Shown here: positions 25,612 through 36,402 of the stretch, in pieces
Numbering within the stretch: the first letter of the stretch is position 1
Layout: each line of letters starts with the position of its first letter
NCBI RefSeq assembly: GCF_001426525.1
Contig: NZ_LMEW01000011.1
Coordinates: 46,856-110,855, forward strand
DNA from: Massilia sp. Root133
GTDB taxonomy: Bacteria > Pseudomonadota > Gammaproteobacteria > Burkholderiales > Burkholderiaceae_D
Direction: 5' to 3'
Length of the DNA stretch: 64,000 nucleotides
The notes under the pieces: generated by a model
What the model saw: the letters and a program-made list of their open reading frames with translations, nothing else
The model's database searches: none
What the model was told of the DNA's origin: nothing
Position numbers and translations under genes: made by a program

Positions 25612-27654
25612 TCAGATTGCAGTTGCCAGCGAGGGCTGATAAGCCGCCGCCTTGGGAAACAGGTCGCGCCGCATGCCGGTGAGGGCGGCGAGCGCCTCGC
25701 GCTGGGCCGCGTCGCGTTCGCCGGCGCAGATGGCGCGCAGGGCGTTGTCGAGCGTGTCCAGCAGGCTGCGTTCGCAGCCGGCGTCGACCCTGGGGCGCAG
25801 CGCGAAATGGCGAGAGAGCTGCTTCATCAGCGGGCCGACGGCCGCGTCGCCGCGGCCCAGCCGGGCACGCACGCTTTGCAGCAGGGTCATGTTCAAGCCG
25901 ATGCGCAGGTCGCGCAGCGCGTCGACGGCCTGCAGGTCCTGGTCCTTGCCGGCCAGCGCGAGGCGCGGGGTCAGCTGGCCCACGCGGTCGACCATCCTGG
26001 CCGAGAATTCCGGCAGCGACGGCACGCGCTCGCCAGTGCCCATGCGCGACAGCTCGCTCCAACCGGCCTTGAGCAGGCGGCGCGCCGTCCAGCCCGCGCC
26101 CACGCGGCGGAACACGCTCGTCGTGACGGCGGCCGCGATGTAGCCGACCACCTGCGCCAGCGTGCTGTTCACGAAGGACACCATGTCGGCGTTGTGCGTG
26201 TCGATCATGGCCAGGGTGCCGCAGATGGCGAACAGGAACGGCATGGCACGTCCGAACGTCGAGGGCCGCGCGAGGAAGACACCCAGTGCGAGGAAGGTCG
26301 GGGCGCACGCCAGGACGAACGACTCGAAGTTGTGCACGGCCGGCAGGATGCCCAGCAGGTACAGGGCCGACAGCGGGATCGCGTAGATCGAATACCACAT
26401 GAAGGTCTTGATGAATGGGACCGGATCGTCCTGCGTGGAGAAGAAGCAGCACAGCACGGCCGTCATCATCGGTGCGGCCGCGCCGGACGGCCAGCCGGTC
26501 AGGATCCAGAATGCGCAGCAGGCCAGCACGGCGACGGCCGCGGCGAACGCGGACAGCAGGGCCATGCCGCGGTCCAGGTGCAGCGCGCTCACCGGCACGC
26601 CCGGCAGGTGGCGCACGGCCTCGGGCAGGCGGCCGTGCACGCCGGCGTCGATGTGCTGGCGCAGCGCGCGCGTCTCGACGCAGATCTCGATCAGGCGCCG
26701 CAGCCGGGCGGCCAGGTTCACTTCGATCATGCCGGTCCAGCCCAGCGTGTCGTCGACCTTCGGTTCGAGGGCGTCGATGCGTTGGCGCAGCGCGGCGCCC
26801 TGCGCATCGATGGCCACGTCCTTCGGGCTCTCGGTGAGGGCGACGACGTCGCGCAGCAGCGCGTGCCACCGTTCCGACACCTCGGTGGCGCCCAGCTCGC
26901 GCAGCGCCGTCAGGCGGTCTTCGACGCCGGAGACGATCGGCACGAACGCGGCCAGGCGTTCCTGCAGCGCATTGACCGCCTTTTCCGTCCAGCGCAGGTG
27001 CGATGTGTCGAACGGCAGGTGCGTGGTCATCAGGCGCATCTCCGTGATGTCGCCCGCGAGCTTGCGGCGGTCGGAGGCGGAGCGCGTGTCGCCGGCCGGA
27101 TTCAGTGCGTCGCGGATCCAGTGCTGGGCGTCGCGCACGGCATTGTCCAGGCGCGCCACCAGCATCGGACCGAACGGCTGCGGCAGCACGAGGCTGTGCA
27201 CGACGGTGGCGCACGTGATGCCGAGCAGGATTTCCTCCACGCGCGCGAGGACGATGTCGAAGATGGCGGCCGGCTCATTGACGGCGGGGAAGGCGATGAG
27301 ACCGGCGGTATAGCCGCCCAGCATCAGCATGTACGAACGCGGCGTGCGGTCGAGCAGTGAAAAATACAGGCAGCCGGCGATCCACAGCGCCAGCACCAGC
27401 GACAACAGTTCAGGGGAATTGATCAGCCGCGGCACGAGGAACGTGACGGCGATGGCGCCCAGCACCGTGCCGCCCGCGCGGTACAGCCCCTTGGAGCGGA
27501 CGGGGCCGGCGAACGGCGCGGCGCAGATATAGGCTGTCATCATGGCCCAAAACGGTCGCGGCAGTCCGATGCGCATCGATACATAGACCGAGAGCATCGC
27601 TGCCGCGAATGACTTGACGGAGAACAGGATCTCCGACCGGGTTGGCAAGTTCAT
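25612..27654 (-). CDS. FUSC-family efflux membrane protein (AaeB-like)
   Basis: 680 residues. The FUSC pattern is clear: an N-terminal group of about six helices starting SVKSFAAAMLSVYVSMRIGLPRPFWAMMTAYI, a soluble helical middle (about 170-345), a second group of helices (about 350-510) and a soluble C-terminal domain. AaeB-type proteins export hydroxylated aromatic acids with a HlyD adaptor. It starts within the last bases of marR (ATGA overlap) and leads into DUF1656, HlyD and NodT genes, so all parts of the pump come from one transcript. Confidence 0.9.
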   Translation of the reverse strand: MNLPTRSEILFSVKSFAAAMLSVYVSMRIGLPRPFWAMMTAYICAAPFAGPVRSKGLYRAGGTVLGAIAVTFLVPRLINSPELLSLVLALWIAGCLYFSLLDRTPRSYMLMLGGYTAGLIAFPAVNEPAAIFDIVLARVEEILLGITCATVVHSLVLPQPFGPMLVARLDNAVRDAQHWIRDALNPAGDTRSASDRRKLAGDITEMRLMTTHLPFDTSHLRWTEKAVNALQERLAAFVPIVSGVEDRLTALRELGATEVSERWHALLRDVVALTESPKDVAIDAQGAALRQRIDALEPKVDDTLGWTGMIEVNLAARLRRLIEICVETRALRQHIDAGVHGRLPEAVRHLPGVPVSALHLDRGMALLSAFAAAVAVLACCAFWILTGWPSGAAAPMMTAVLCCFFSTQDDPVPFIKTFMWYSIYAIPLSALYLLGILPAVHNFESFVLACAPTFLALGVFLARPSTFGRAMPFLFAICGTLAMIDTHNADMVSFVNSTLAQVVGYIAAAVTTSVFRRVGAGWTARRLLKAGWSELSRMGTGERVPSLPEFSARMVDRVGQLTPRLALAGKDQDLQAVDALRDLRIGLNMTLLQSVRARLGRGDAAVGPLMKQLSRHFALRPRVDAGCERSLLDTLDNALRAICAGERDAAQREALAALTGMRRDLFPKAAAYQPSLATAI

Positions 27655-28103
27655 GCGGCCTGGATGGTGGTGATGGCCGTCGGCAGGCCGGACAGGACAC
27701 GCAGCGTGGCCTCGACGTCGGCCGCGTCGAACTGCCCGAACAGTTTGCGGCGGAAGGGCGTCAGCGCCTGGTCCATCTGGTGGGCGGTCTTGAGGCCCTC
27801 GTCGGTCAGGCGCAGGATCTTGGCGCGGCGGTCCTGCGGATCTTCATGGCGCTCGACGAGGCCCGATCCGATCAGGTGGTCGACGACGCGCACGAGCGAC
27901 GACGCTTCCAGGCTCAGCGTCTCGGCCAGGATGCCCGGCCGCACGCCGTTCTCGCCGAAGCGGTGGATGACCAGCACCGGCAGCCCGGTCGCCTGGGACA
28001 GGCCGAAGTCGGATGCGACCTTGTCGGCGGCGGCACGGTAGGCGCGCGACGCATGGGTCAGCGCGGCGGTGAGACTGCTCAGGGTCTGGTCGGTGAGTCG
28101 CAT
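27651..28103 (-). CDS. MarR-family transcriptional regulator
   Basis: 150 residues. It shows the winged-helix core of MarR proteins: ILAETLSLEASSLVRVVDHLIGSGLVERHEDPQDRRAKILRLTDEG. It is the first gene of the efflux operon and overlaps the FUSC gene by four bases, so it most likely represses its own operon and responds to a transported aromatic compound. A near-perfect 17-base palindrome overlies the predicted -10 box just upstream and is the likely binding site. Confidence 0.92.
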   Translation of the reverse strand: MRLTDQTLSSLTAALTHASRAYRAAADKVASDFGLSQATGLPVLVIHRFGENGVRPGILAETLSLEASSLVRVVDHLIGSGLVERHEDPQDRRAKILRLTDEGLKTAHQMDQALTPFRRKLFGQFDAADVEATLRVLSGLPTAITTIQAA

Positions 28104-28141
28104 GTTGATCCTCGTAAATACTTTTCTTGTTCACTGTTGAT

Positions 28142-28158
28142 ATGCGAAAGTTTAGCAT
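28142..28158. promoter_or_regulatory. Candidate MarR operator
   Basis: ATGCGAAA-G-TTTAGCAT is a palindrome with 7 of 8 matching pairs, overlapping the predicted -10 of the marR promoter. Size and position fit autorepression. A wider inverted pair AAATACTT/AAGTATTT also flanks it. Confidence 0.55.
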
Positions 28159-28177
28159 GCGAAGTATTTTCCTTCAA
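28149..28177 (-). promoter_or_regulatory. Predicted sigma-70 promoter of the marR-efflux operon
   Basis: On the minus strand TTGAAG (28177-28172) and TAAACT (28154-28149) are separated by 17 bases. The start codon of marR is 45 bases downstream. Confidence 0.55.
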
Positions 28178-28206
28178 GCCAGCCGCCGATATGTGCGCGG
28201 GACAGG

Positions 28207-28839
28207 TCAGGATGCGGGGGCGATGCGGCGCAGGTCGGCCGGCGTGACGAACTCGGTGGCGCATGCCTGCGCGCGCAGCGCTTCGATCGTGGCAATGCCC
28301 CAGTGGACGGCGCCGAACGCCACGCCGGCTTTCTGCGCCGCCTCCGCATCCGTCGCCTGGTCGCCGACATACAGGGCATCCGCCGGCGCCACGCCGCAGG
28401 CCTTGAGCACGGCGCGGATGCGGCTCGCCTTGCCGAACACGGACATGCCGCATTCGAAGCGCCGGATCAGCGCCGCCAGCTCGGGTCCCAGCACCGCGCG
28501 CACGTTGTGCTCGGCATTCGACGAGACGACGGTAAGCACCACGCCCCGGTCGTGCAGGTGGCGCAGCGCGTCGGCGATGCCGTCGAACAGGGGAATCGCG
28601 TGGGCGCTGTCGCGCATCATCGTCATGAAGGTCTTCGACGCGAGCGGCAGCTTCCAGGCCGGCATGCCGACATGGTCCATCATCTGGCGTACGTGGAGGT
28701 GGCGCAGCTCGTCCGCGCGCGCGACGTCGATGCGGCGAAAGCCGTGCTGGTCGGCGATCGTGTTGAAGACGGTGAGGACGAACGGGAACGAGTCGGCGAG
28801 CGTGCCGTCGAAATCGAACATGGCGAGGCGGTAGGTCAT
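28207..28839 (-). CDS. HAD-family phosphatase (Gph/PpaX-like)
   Basis: 210 residues from ATG at 28839. HAD motif I is FDFDGTLADS (nucleophile Asp near residue 9), motif II VVLTVVSSNAEHN, motif III around FGKASRIR, and motif IV YVGDQATDAEAAQKAGV. A helical cap after motif I makes it a type-I HAD, in the phosphoglycolate-phosphatase-like group. It is a cytosolic small-molecule phosphatase with open substrate. It has no clear ribosome-binding site, lies downstream of nothing on its strand, and is probably single. Confidence 0.85.
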   Translation of the reverse strand: MTYRLAMFDFDGTLADSFPFVLTVFNTIADQHGFRRIDVARADELRHLHVRQMMDHVGMPAWKLPLASKTFMTMMRDSAHAIPLFDGIADALRHLHDRGVVLTVVSSNAEHNVRAVLGPELAALIRRFECGMSVFGKASRIRAVLKACGVAPADALYVGDQATDAEAAQKAGVAFGAVHWGIATIEALRAQACATEFVTPADLRRIAPAS

Positions 28840-28904
28840 GCGCACATGGTACACGCGGCGTGCTTCAGCTCTGGATGCATCGTTTTTTGCACAGCCGCCT
28901 GATC

Positions 28905-28930
28905 GCAAGCGCACATCGCTTTGCGCTTGC
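28905..28930. repeat. 9-bp inverted repeat between the HAD and PHB-depolymerase genes
   Basis: GCAAGCGCA and TGCGCTTGC pair perfectly around an 8-base loop, and GCACATCG occurs twice across it. It lies about 60 bases before the depolymerase start and could be a regulatory site. Confidence 0.4.
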
Positions 28931-28990
28931 ACATCGGTCTGCCTCATCTAAGCTGATCCGGGTCAAACCTATAAAACAACCGGAGACAGC

Positions 28991-30202
28991 ATGACCGTCC
29001 TGATCAGGGCAAGGCAGCTTGCCGGCATCCTCATTGGTTTTCTCGGCACGAGCGCCTTCGCGGCGGTCGTCGCTTTACCGAAGTACAACGTCAGCGTGAA
29101 CGACGTGTCGGTCTCCGGTTTTTCCTCTGGTGCCCACATGGCGGCGCAGATGCATTTCGCGTATTCGAAAACGGTGAAAAAGGGCGCAGGCATCATCGCC
29201 GGCGGGCCTGTCTACTGCTCGCAGGGGAACGTCGCGATCTCGGTCGGTCCGTGCATGGCGAATACCGGCTCGCGCAATCTGCCGTACCTGATGTCGGTGG
29301 TGAATACGTGGTCGGGCAATGGCTATATCGACCCGACCAGCAATATGGCCGCATCGAAGGTCTATCTGCTGTCGGGAACGATCGATTCCACGGTCCGCCA
29401 GCCCGTGATGGACGACCTCAAGACGATGTACGGTTCGTACCTCCCGGCCGCCAATATCTATTACAAGAACAATCTCGCGGCCGAGCATTCGATCCCGACG
29501 GATTTCTTCGGCAACGGCTGCGCCATCAACGGCATCCCGTACGTCAACAACTGCAACTTCGATACCGCGGGCGAGATCCTGAAATGGATTTATGGGCCAT
29601 TGAATCCGAAGAACACGGGTGTGCTGTCCGGCAGCTTCATCAACTTCGACCAATCCGTTTTCTGGGGCAATTTCAATCCGAATTTTTATAGCATGGCCAA
29701 CAGCGGCTACGCCTACGTGCCGGCCAGCTGTGCCGCGGGTCAATCCTGCCGGCTGCACGTGGCATTCCACGGCTGCCTGCAAAGCGCGTCCGTCGTCGGC
29801 ACGGCGTTTTACCAGAATGCCGGCTATAACCGTTGGGCCGATACGAACAACATGATCGTGCTGTATCCGCAAACGATCGTCACCGCGAACAATCCCGGCG
29901 GATGCTGGGACTGGTGGGGCTACGAGGACGTGAATTTCCCCGCCAAGAGCGGCGGGCAAATGGTCGCCATCAAGACGATGATTGACAAGATCGTCAGCGG
30001 CAACGCGGCGGCGCCGTTCACGTGCAGTCACTGGTATGCCAGCAATGTGTCGCACGTGTCGGCGGGCCGGGCTTACATCGGGGCGGATGGGCAGGTGTAT
30101 GCGAAGAATTCGAACCAGTATCTGGGGTATTACATGGTCGCCGCTTATACGGATGTGAGGCAGACGTCGGCGGGGTATTACGCGTATGGAAGTTGTTCTT
30201 GA
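28991..30202 (+). CDS. Extracellular short-chain PHA (PHB) depolymerase, type 2 catalytic domain
   Basis: 403 residues. A signal peptide (about 1-25, ending AFA) is followed by the catalytic domain whose lipase-like box SVSGFSSGAHMAAQMHFAYS lies near residue 45, close to the N-terminus as in type-2 depolymerases. HVAFHGCLQSASVVGTAF supplies the oxyanion region and GGCWDWWGYED is a family block. The Asp and His of the triad should lie in the central and C-terminal parts. It is secreted and hydrolyses poly(3-hydroxybutyrate) or similar polyester. GGAG precedes the start. The C-terminal 50 residues are Tyr/Ser-rich and may help bind polymer. Confidence 0.85.
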   Translation: MTVLIRARQLAGILIGFLGTSAFAAVVALPKYNVSVNDVSVSGFSSGAHMAAQMHFAYSKTVKKGAGIIAGGPVYCSQGNVAISVGPCMANTGSRNLPYLMSVVNTWSGNGYIDPTSNMAASKVYLLSGTIDSTVRQPVMDDLKTMYGSYLPAANIYYKNNLAAEHSIPTDFFGNGCAINGIPYVNNCNFDTAGEILKWIYGPLNPKNTGVLSGSFINFDQSVFWGNFNPNFYSMANSGYAYVPASCAAGQSCRLHVAFHGCLQSASVVGTAFYQNAGYNRWADTNNMIVLYPQTIVTANNPGGCWDWWGYEDVNFPAKSGGQMVAIKTMIDKIVSGNAAAPFTCSHWYASNVSHVSAGRAYIGADGQVYAKNSNQYLGYYMVAAYTDVRQTSAGYYAYGSCS

Positions 30203-30418
30203 AACAGTTTAGTTACCATGAATGGCTGAAATCGCGCGCAAAACGTTATTTGGGCCGTTATTTTTACGATTAATTTGCATCTTAATGTAACAGGCTTTAC
30301 GAGGTGTAAAGCGTGGTCCCGCACGATTCAGCTCGGCTATGATGGCGGCCCGCTCAGCCATATCGACAACTTTGTTGCTTGATTGACACTGAGCAACATT
30401 GAATGGCTGGGCTCACAC

Positions 30419-31564
30419 ATGAAAGATCCGGGAGTGTCTGGACCGAACGCGACGGTCCAAAAACAGTTTGGTTTGATCAACCTTTTGAAAGCCGGTGCGG
30501 CGCAATTGATCGTCCTGCACCACCTGGCGTTCTACGGCCCGATGGCCGACGCCGCGCGGCCGCTGATGCCGCCGATTATCGACTGGCTCGACCAGTACGG
30601 CCGCATCGCCGTCCAGGCCTTCCTCGTCATCAGCGGCTTCCTCGTCGCGAAATCGCTGTCGCCGTCCGCCATGCCGGGCATCGGCAATCCGCTGGGCACG
30701 ATCTGGCGCCGCTACATCAAGCTGGCGCCGCCGTTCATCGTGGCCATGTTCCTGGCGATCGGCGCGTCCGCGCTCGCGCGCACGTGGATGGTCCACGATT
30801 CGATCTCGGCCCCGCCGAACATGTCCCAGTTGGCCGCGCACGTCCTGCTGCTGCACAGCGTGCTGGGCTATGAATCGCTGTCCGCCGGCGCTTGGTATGT
30901 CGCCATTGATTTCCAGCTGTATGCGCTGATCACTTGCCTGCTGTGGTTGGGCGGACGCATCGCCGGCAACCGCTTCATGCCCTGGCTGATGCCCCTGCTG
31001 GTCACGCTGGGCGTGAGCATCTCGCTGCTGTACTTTAACCGCGACGCCGATTTCGACGTGTGGGCGCCTTACTTTTTCGGCAGCTACGGCCTGGGCATCC
31101 TCGCGTGGTGGGCGAGCGATCCGCGTCGCCCGTTCATCGCGACGTTCTCCCTGCTGTTGATGATGGTGGTGCCGGCCGTGCTGGCGCTGGAACTCGATTT
31201 CCGGATACGCATCGCGGTGGCGTCGGTCGTGGCCTGCATCCTGTGCCTGTACGGCCGCACGCGGCTGAGCACGTATGCGAGCTCGGGATGGTCGCTCATC
31301 AATTACCTGGGCAAGATCTCCTACTCGATTTTTCTCGTCCACTTTCCGGTGTGCCTGGTCGTGAATGCGGCGTTCACGCGCTTCGTGCCGAATGATGCTT
31401 ATTTGCAAGGTGCAGGCGTCGTGTGGGCTTGGGCGGCCAGCGTGGCGTCCGGGGCGGTGTTTTATCACTGGGTCGAAGCGCCGCTGGGCCGCTTCCTGGC
31501 CGGGTTGGCGAAGCCGGTCGTGGTCCAGTCGTTCGGCACCAAGCCCGCGAGATTGCGGGGATGA
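30419..31564 (+). CDS. Membrane acyltransferase (Acyltransferase_3/OafA-like)
   Basis: 381 residues from ATG at 30419; a TTG at 30383 in the same frame is an alternative and neither has a strong ribosome-binding site. About 10 membrane helices. LLKAGAAQLIVLHHLAFYG supplies the conserved N-terminal basic/His segment, FLVISGFLVAKSL the second motif and YLGKISYSIFLVHFPVCLVV the last. Such proteins add O-acyl groups to surface sugars or lipids from the inner membrane. It ends in a clear terminator and is monocistronic. The preceding gap (30203-30418) is AT-rich and holds small inverted repeats only. Confidence 0.85.
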   Translation: MKDPGVSGPNATVQKQFGLINLLKAGAAQLIVLHHLAFYGPMADAARPLMPPIIDWLDQYGRIAVQAFLVISGFLVAKSLSPSAMPGIGNPLGTIWRRYIKLAPPFIVAMFLAIGASALARTWMVHDSISAPPNMSQLAAHVLLLHSVLGYESLSAGAWYVAIDFQLYALITCLLWLGGRIAGNRFMPWLMPLLVTLGVSISLLYFNRDADFDVWAPYFFGSYGLGILAWWASDPRRPFIATFSLLLMMVVPAVLALELDFRIRIAVASVVACILCLYGRTRLSTYASSGWSLINYLGKISYSIFLVHFPVCLVVNAAFTRFVPNDAYLQGAGVVWAWAASVASGAVFYHWVEAPLGRFLAGLAKPVVVQSFGTKPARLRG

Positions 31565-31569
31565 CGTCG

Positions 31570-31599
31570 AAGTCAGCACACGATTGCTGACTTTTATTT
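31570..31599 (+). terminator. Rho-independent terminator after the acyltransferase gene
   Basis: AAGTCAGC and GCTGACTT form an 8-bp stem around ACACGATT and are followed by TTATTTG. It starts 6 bases after the stop codon. Confidence 0.85.
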
Positions 31600-31637
31600 G
31601 TGTTCAAGCTACGCTGTCACTACGGAATGAAGGTGAC

Positions 31638-32207
31638 ATGATGAACACGCAAATCCTGGCACTCGATATTGCAGGCAACCCGTTCGACTGGATTGCGCCA
31701 GAGGACGCCATCCTGTATTACGCACTCGGCAAAGTGGCCTGGGAACTGGGCGGCCGCGAATTCGTTTTCCGCGGCGGCTATTCCCGTTCGGGCGTGCAGT
31801 CGAAAATCGCGGTCAAGCCGATCATTGCCATCGCCGGCAGCGAAATCATGACCCGCATGTTCAGGACCGGCCTGCCGCTGACGCACCAGAACGATCTACT
31901 TTTCAAGCGCGACCGCTATACCTGCGCCTATTGCGGCAACCGCTTCGCGCACAAGGAACTGTCGCGCGACCATATCCTGCCGAGGTCGCGCGGCGGCCAG
32001 GACACGTGGATGAATTGCGTGACCGCCTGCAAGCGCTGCAACCAGGAGAAGGGCAATCTGCTGGTGGAGCAATTCCGGCCGCTGATCTACGTGCCGTATG
32101 TGCCGTGTCGCGCGGAGCATTATCTGCTGAGCGGCCGGAATATCCTCGCTGACCAACATGAGTATCTTGCGGCGCAGTTGCCGAAGCATAGCCGGTTGTT
32201 GAATTGA
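31638..32207 (+). CDS. HNH endonuclease
   Basis: 189 residues from ATG at 31638 (a second ATG follows directly). The C-terminal half has the HNH zinc-finger nuclease: CAYCGNRF (Cys96, Cys99), SRDHILPRSRGGQD with the catalytic His112, an Asn near 126, and CKRCNQEKGN. The N-terminal 90 residues (PFDWIAPEDAILYYALGKVAWELGG) match the usual partner region of this common bacterial HNH group. No methylase, integrase or phage gene lies nearby, so it is not obviously part of a restriction or mobile system. Function unknown. Confidence 0.88.
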   Translation: MMNTQILALDIAGNPFDWIAPEDAILYYALGKVAWELGGREFVFRGGYSRSGVQSKIAVKPIIAIAGSEIMTRMFRTGLPLTHQNDLLFKRDRYTCAYCGNRFAHKELSRDHILPRSRGGQDTWMNCVTACKRCNQEKGNLLVEQFRPLIYVPYVPCRAEHYLLSGRNILADQHEYLAAQLPKHSRLLN

Positions 32208-32333
32208 TGGCCGGCTGAAATCGATCGGCTTCGCAAGAAGAACGATTGCCTGTCACAGATCGACCCCGCCGACCGTCTAAGAGTCAGGGGCAGACTTTTG
32301 GAGTCTGTTCCTTATCTTAGCGAAAGGCACATC

Positions 32334-33089
32334 ATGAAGATCGTCGTCATCGGCGGCACCGGGCTGATCGGCTCGAAGACCGTCGCCATACTGCGGCAGG
32401 GCGGCCACGAGGTCATCGCAGGCTCCCCCAAAAATGGTATCAACAGCATTACCGGCGAGGGGCTCAAGGAGGCCATGGCCGGCGCGCATGTCGTGATTGA
32501 CCTCGCCAATGCGCCGTCATGGGAAGACCAGGCGGTACTGGAATTTTTTCAAACGTCCAGCCACAACATTCTTGCGGCAGAAGCCGCGACCGGCGTCCGG
32601 CACCATGTCGCGTTATCTATCGTTGGGACCGACCGGATGCCCGACAATGGCTATTTCCGGGCTAAGGTTGCGCAAGAGAAACTGATCGAGGCCGCCGGCA
32701 GCCCTTACACGATTATTCGCTCGACCCAGTTCATGGAATTCCTCGGCGGCATCGCCACTTCAAGTACGGATGGGAATATCGTCCGGCTTTCGCCCGGCCT
32801 GTTCCAGCCCATCGCGTCGGACGACGTCGCTGCCATCGTTGCCGATGTGGCGCTCGCAGCGCCGCGCAACGGTATTGTCGATATCGCCGGTCCGGAACGC
32901 GCGCCGTTCAACGAATTTGTCGCCCGCTACCTGAAGGCGATCGGCGACCCGCGTGAGGTGGTGAGCGATCCCGACGCCCGATACTTCGGCGGACGCGTCG
33001 ACGAACATTCGCTCGTGCCGTTGGGCGAGGCGCGCCTCGGCCGTATCGGTCTCGACGAATGGCTCCGCCGCCCGCAGGCACAGGCCTGA
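32334..33089 (+). CDS. NAD(P)-binding SDR/NmrA-like protein
   Basis: 251 residues from ATG at 32334. The N-terminus MKIVVIGGTGLIGSKTVAIL has the GxxGxxG Rossmann motif, and VVIDLANAPSWED, HVALSIVGTDRM and YFRAKVAQEKLIEAAGSPYTIIR follow the atypical SDR/NmrA pattern, where the Tyr/Lys catalytic pair is replaced. It is predicted cytosolic: an oxidoreductase, epimerase-like or redox-sensing protein. The cupin gene follows after 30 bases in the same direction, so they may share a transcript. Confidence 0.85.
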   Translation: MKIVVIGGTGLIGSKTVAILRQGGHEVIAGSPKNGINSITGEGLKEAMAGAHVVIDLANAPSWEDQAVLEFFQTSSHNILAAEAATGVRHHVALSIVGTDRMPDNGYFRAKVAQEKLIEAAGSPYTIIRSTQFMEFLGGIATSSTDGNIVRLSPGLFQPIASDDVAAIVADVALAAPRNGIVDIAGPERAPFNEFVARYLKAIGDPREVVSDPDARYFGGRVDEHSLVPLGEARLGRIGLDEWLRRPQAQA

Positions 33090-33119
33090 TTCCGCATCCG
33101 CTCACTGAAGGAGATCTCC

Positions 33120-33533
33120 ATGAAACGCATTCTTTGTTCGCTGCTTGTCGCCATTTTGCCGCTCGCCAGCGCCCTCGCCGAAGCGCCGAAGGCGAAAAAC
33201 GCCAAGGTGACCCTCGTCTATCAGCACGAGTTGCCGAACGTTCCCGGCAAGAGCATGAAGGGCGTGCTTGTCGAATACGGCCCGGGCGGCTACTCGCCTG
33301 GTCACACGCATGCCAGGTCCGCCTTCATCTACGCGACCGTGCTGGAAGGGGCAGTCCGCAGCCAGGTCAACGACGGACCGGTGACCACGTACAAGGCCGG
33401 ACAGAACTTCTCCGAGCTGCCCGGGGACCGTCACGGCGTCAGCGCCAATGCCAGCAAGACCAAGCCGGCCAAGCTCCTCGCGGTGTTCGTGGTGGACACG
33501 AACGACAAGGAACTGACGACCCCATTCGACTGA
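33120..33533 (+). CDS. Exported cupin-domain protein
   Basis: 137 residues with a strong GGAGAT ribosome-binding site. A signal peptide (about 1-20, ending ALA) precedes one cupin domain: GPGGYSPGHTHARSAFIYATVLEGAV holds the first motif, with metal-binding His residues in GHTHA, and LPGDRHGVSANAS the second. It is predicted periplasmic. Similar proteins bind small metabolites or act on them with a metal ion, but no reaction can be assigned. It converges on gyrB. Confidence 0.82.
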   Translation: MKRILCSLLVAILPLASALAEAPKAKNAKVTLVYQHELPNVPGKSMKGVLVEYGPGGYSPGHTHARSAFIYATVLEGAVRSQVNDGPVTTYKAGQNFSELPGDRHGVSANASKTKPAKLLAVFVVDTNDKELTTPFD

Positions 33534-33588
33534 AAAACTACGGGACGCCGATGCCCCGGTCCTTGACTGGAGCAATGGCGTCCCGTAG
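33533..33588 (-). terminator. Long hairpin terminator of gyrB
   Basis: A perfect 12-bp stem (33538-33549 with 33577-33588) is closed by an imperfect inner stem almost to the tip, and on the minus strand TTTTT follows at 33537-33533. It lies 80 bases after the gyrB stop. On the plus strand the A-run precedes the stem, so it serves gyrB rather than the cupin gene. Confidence 0.75.
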
Positions 33589-33668
33589 AACGTCCAGATG
33601 ATTCGGCCCTTGCAGATCACATAAGAAAATCGTTGATTGCCTGGGCCTGTTCGTCAGATCCTGTCACG

Positions 33669-36227
<2,559 letters not shown>

Positions 36228-36268
36228 CTAGATCGTCAATAAATACGGGGAGCGGCTTCGATTGCGAA

Positions 36269-36350
36269 CTTGGGTTCCCGCCTTCGCGGGAACGACGGAT
36301 TGGGGCACGCGGCCTCGACACCGTCGTCCCTGCGCAGGCAGGGACCCAAT
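36269..36350. repeat. REP-type double palindrome, copy A
   Basis: Two short palindromes (TGGGTTCCCGCCTTCGCGGG and, reversed, CCTGCGCAGGCAGGGACCCA) flank a 22-base spacer between gyrB and dnaN. The unit is the same as in copies at 42084 and 55054, but here the GACGG ends face inward. The rest of the 229-base gap shows no gene. Confidence 0.85.
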
Positions 36351-36402
36351 CACCACTTGAATCCCCGCACAACAGGACGAATATATGGGCGTTTCGCCCT
36401 AA

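Noticed and set aside
31638..32207. HNH gene as part of a restriction or phage-defence island
   Set aside because: Neighbours are ordinary metabolic and envelope genes; there is no methylase, integrase or anomalous base composition.
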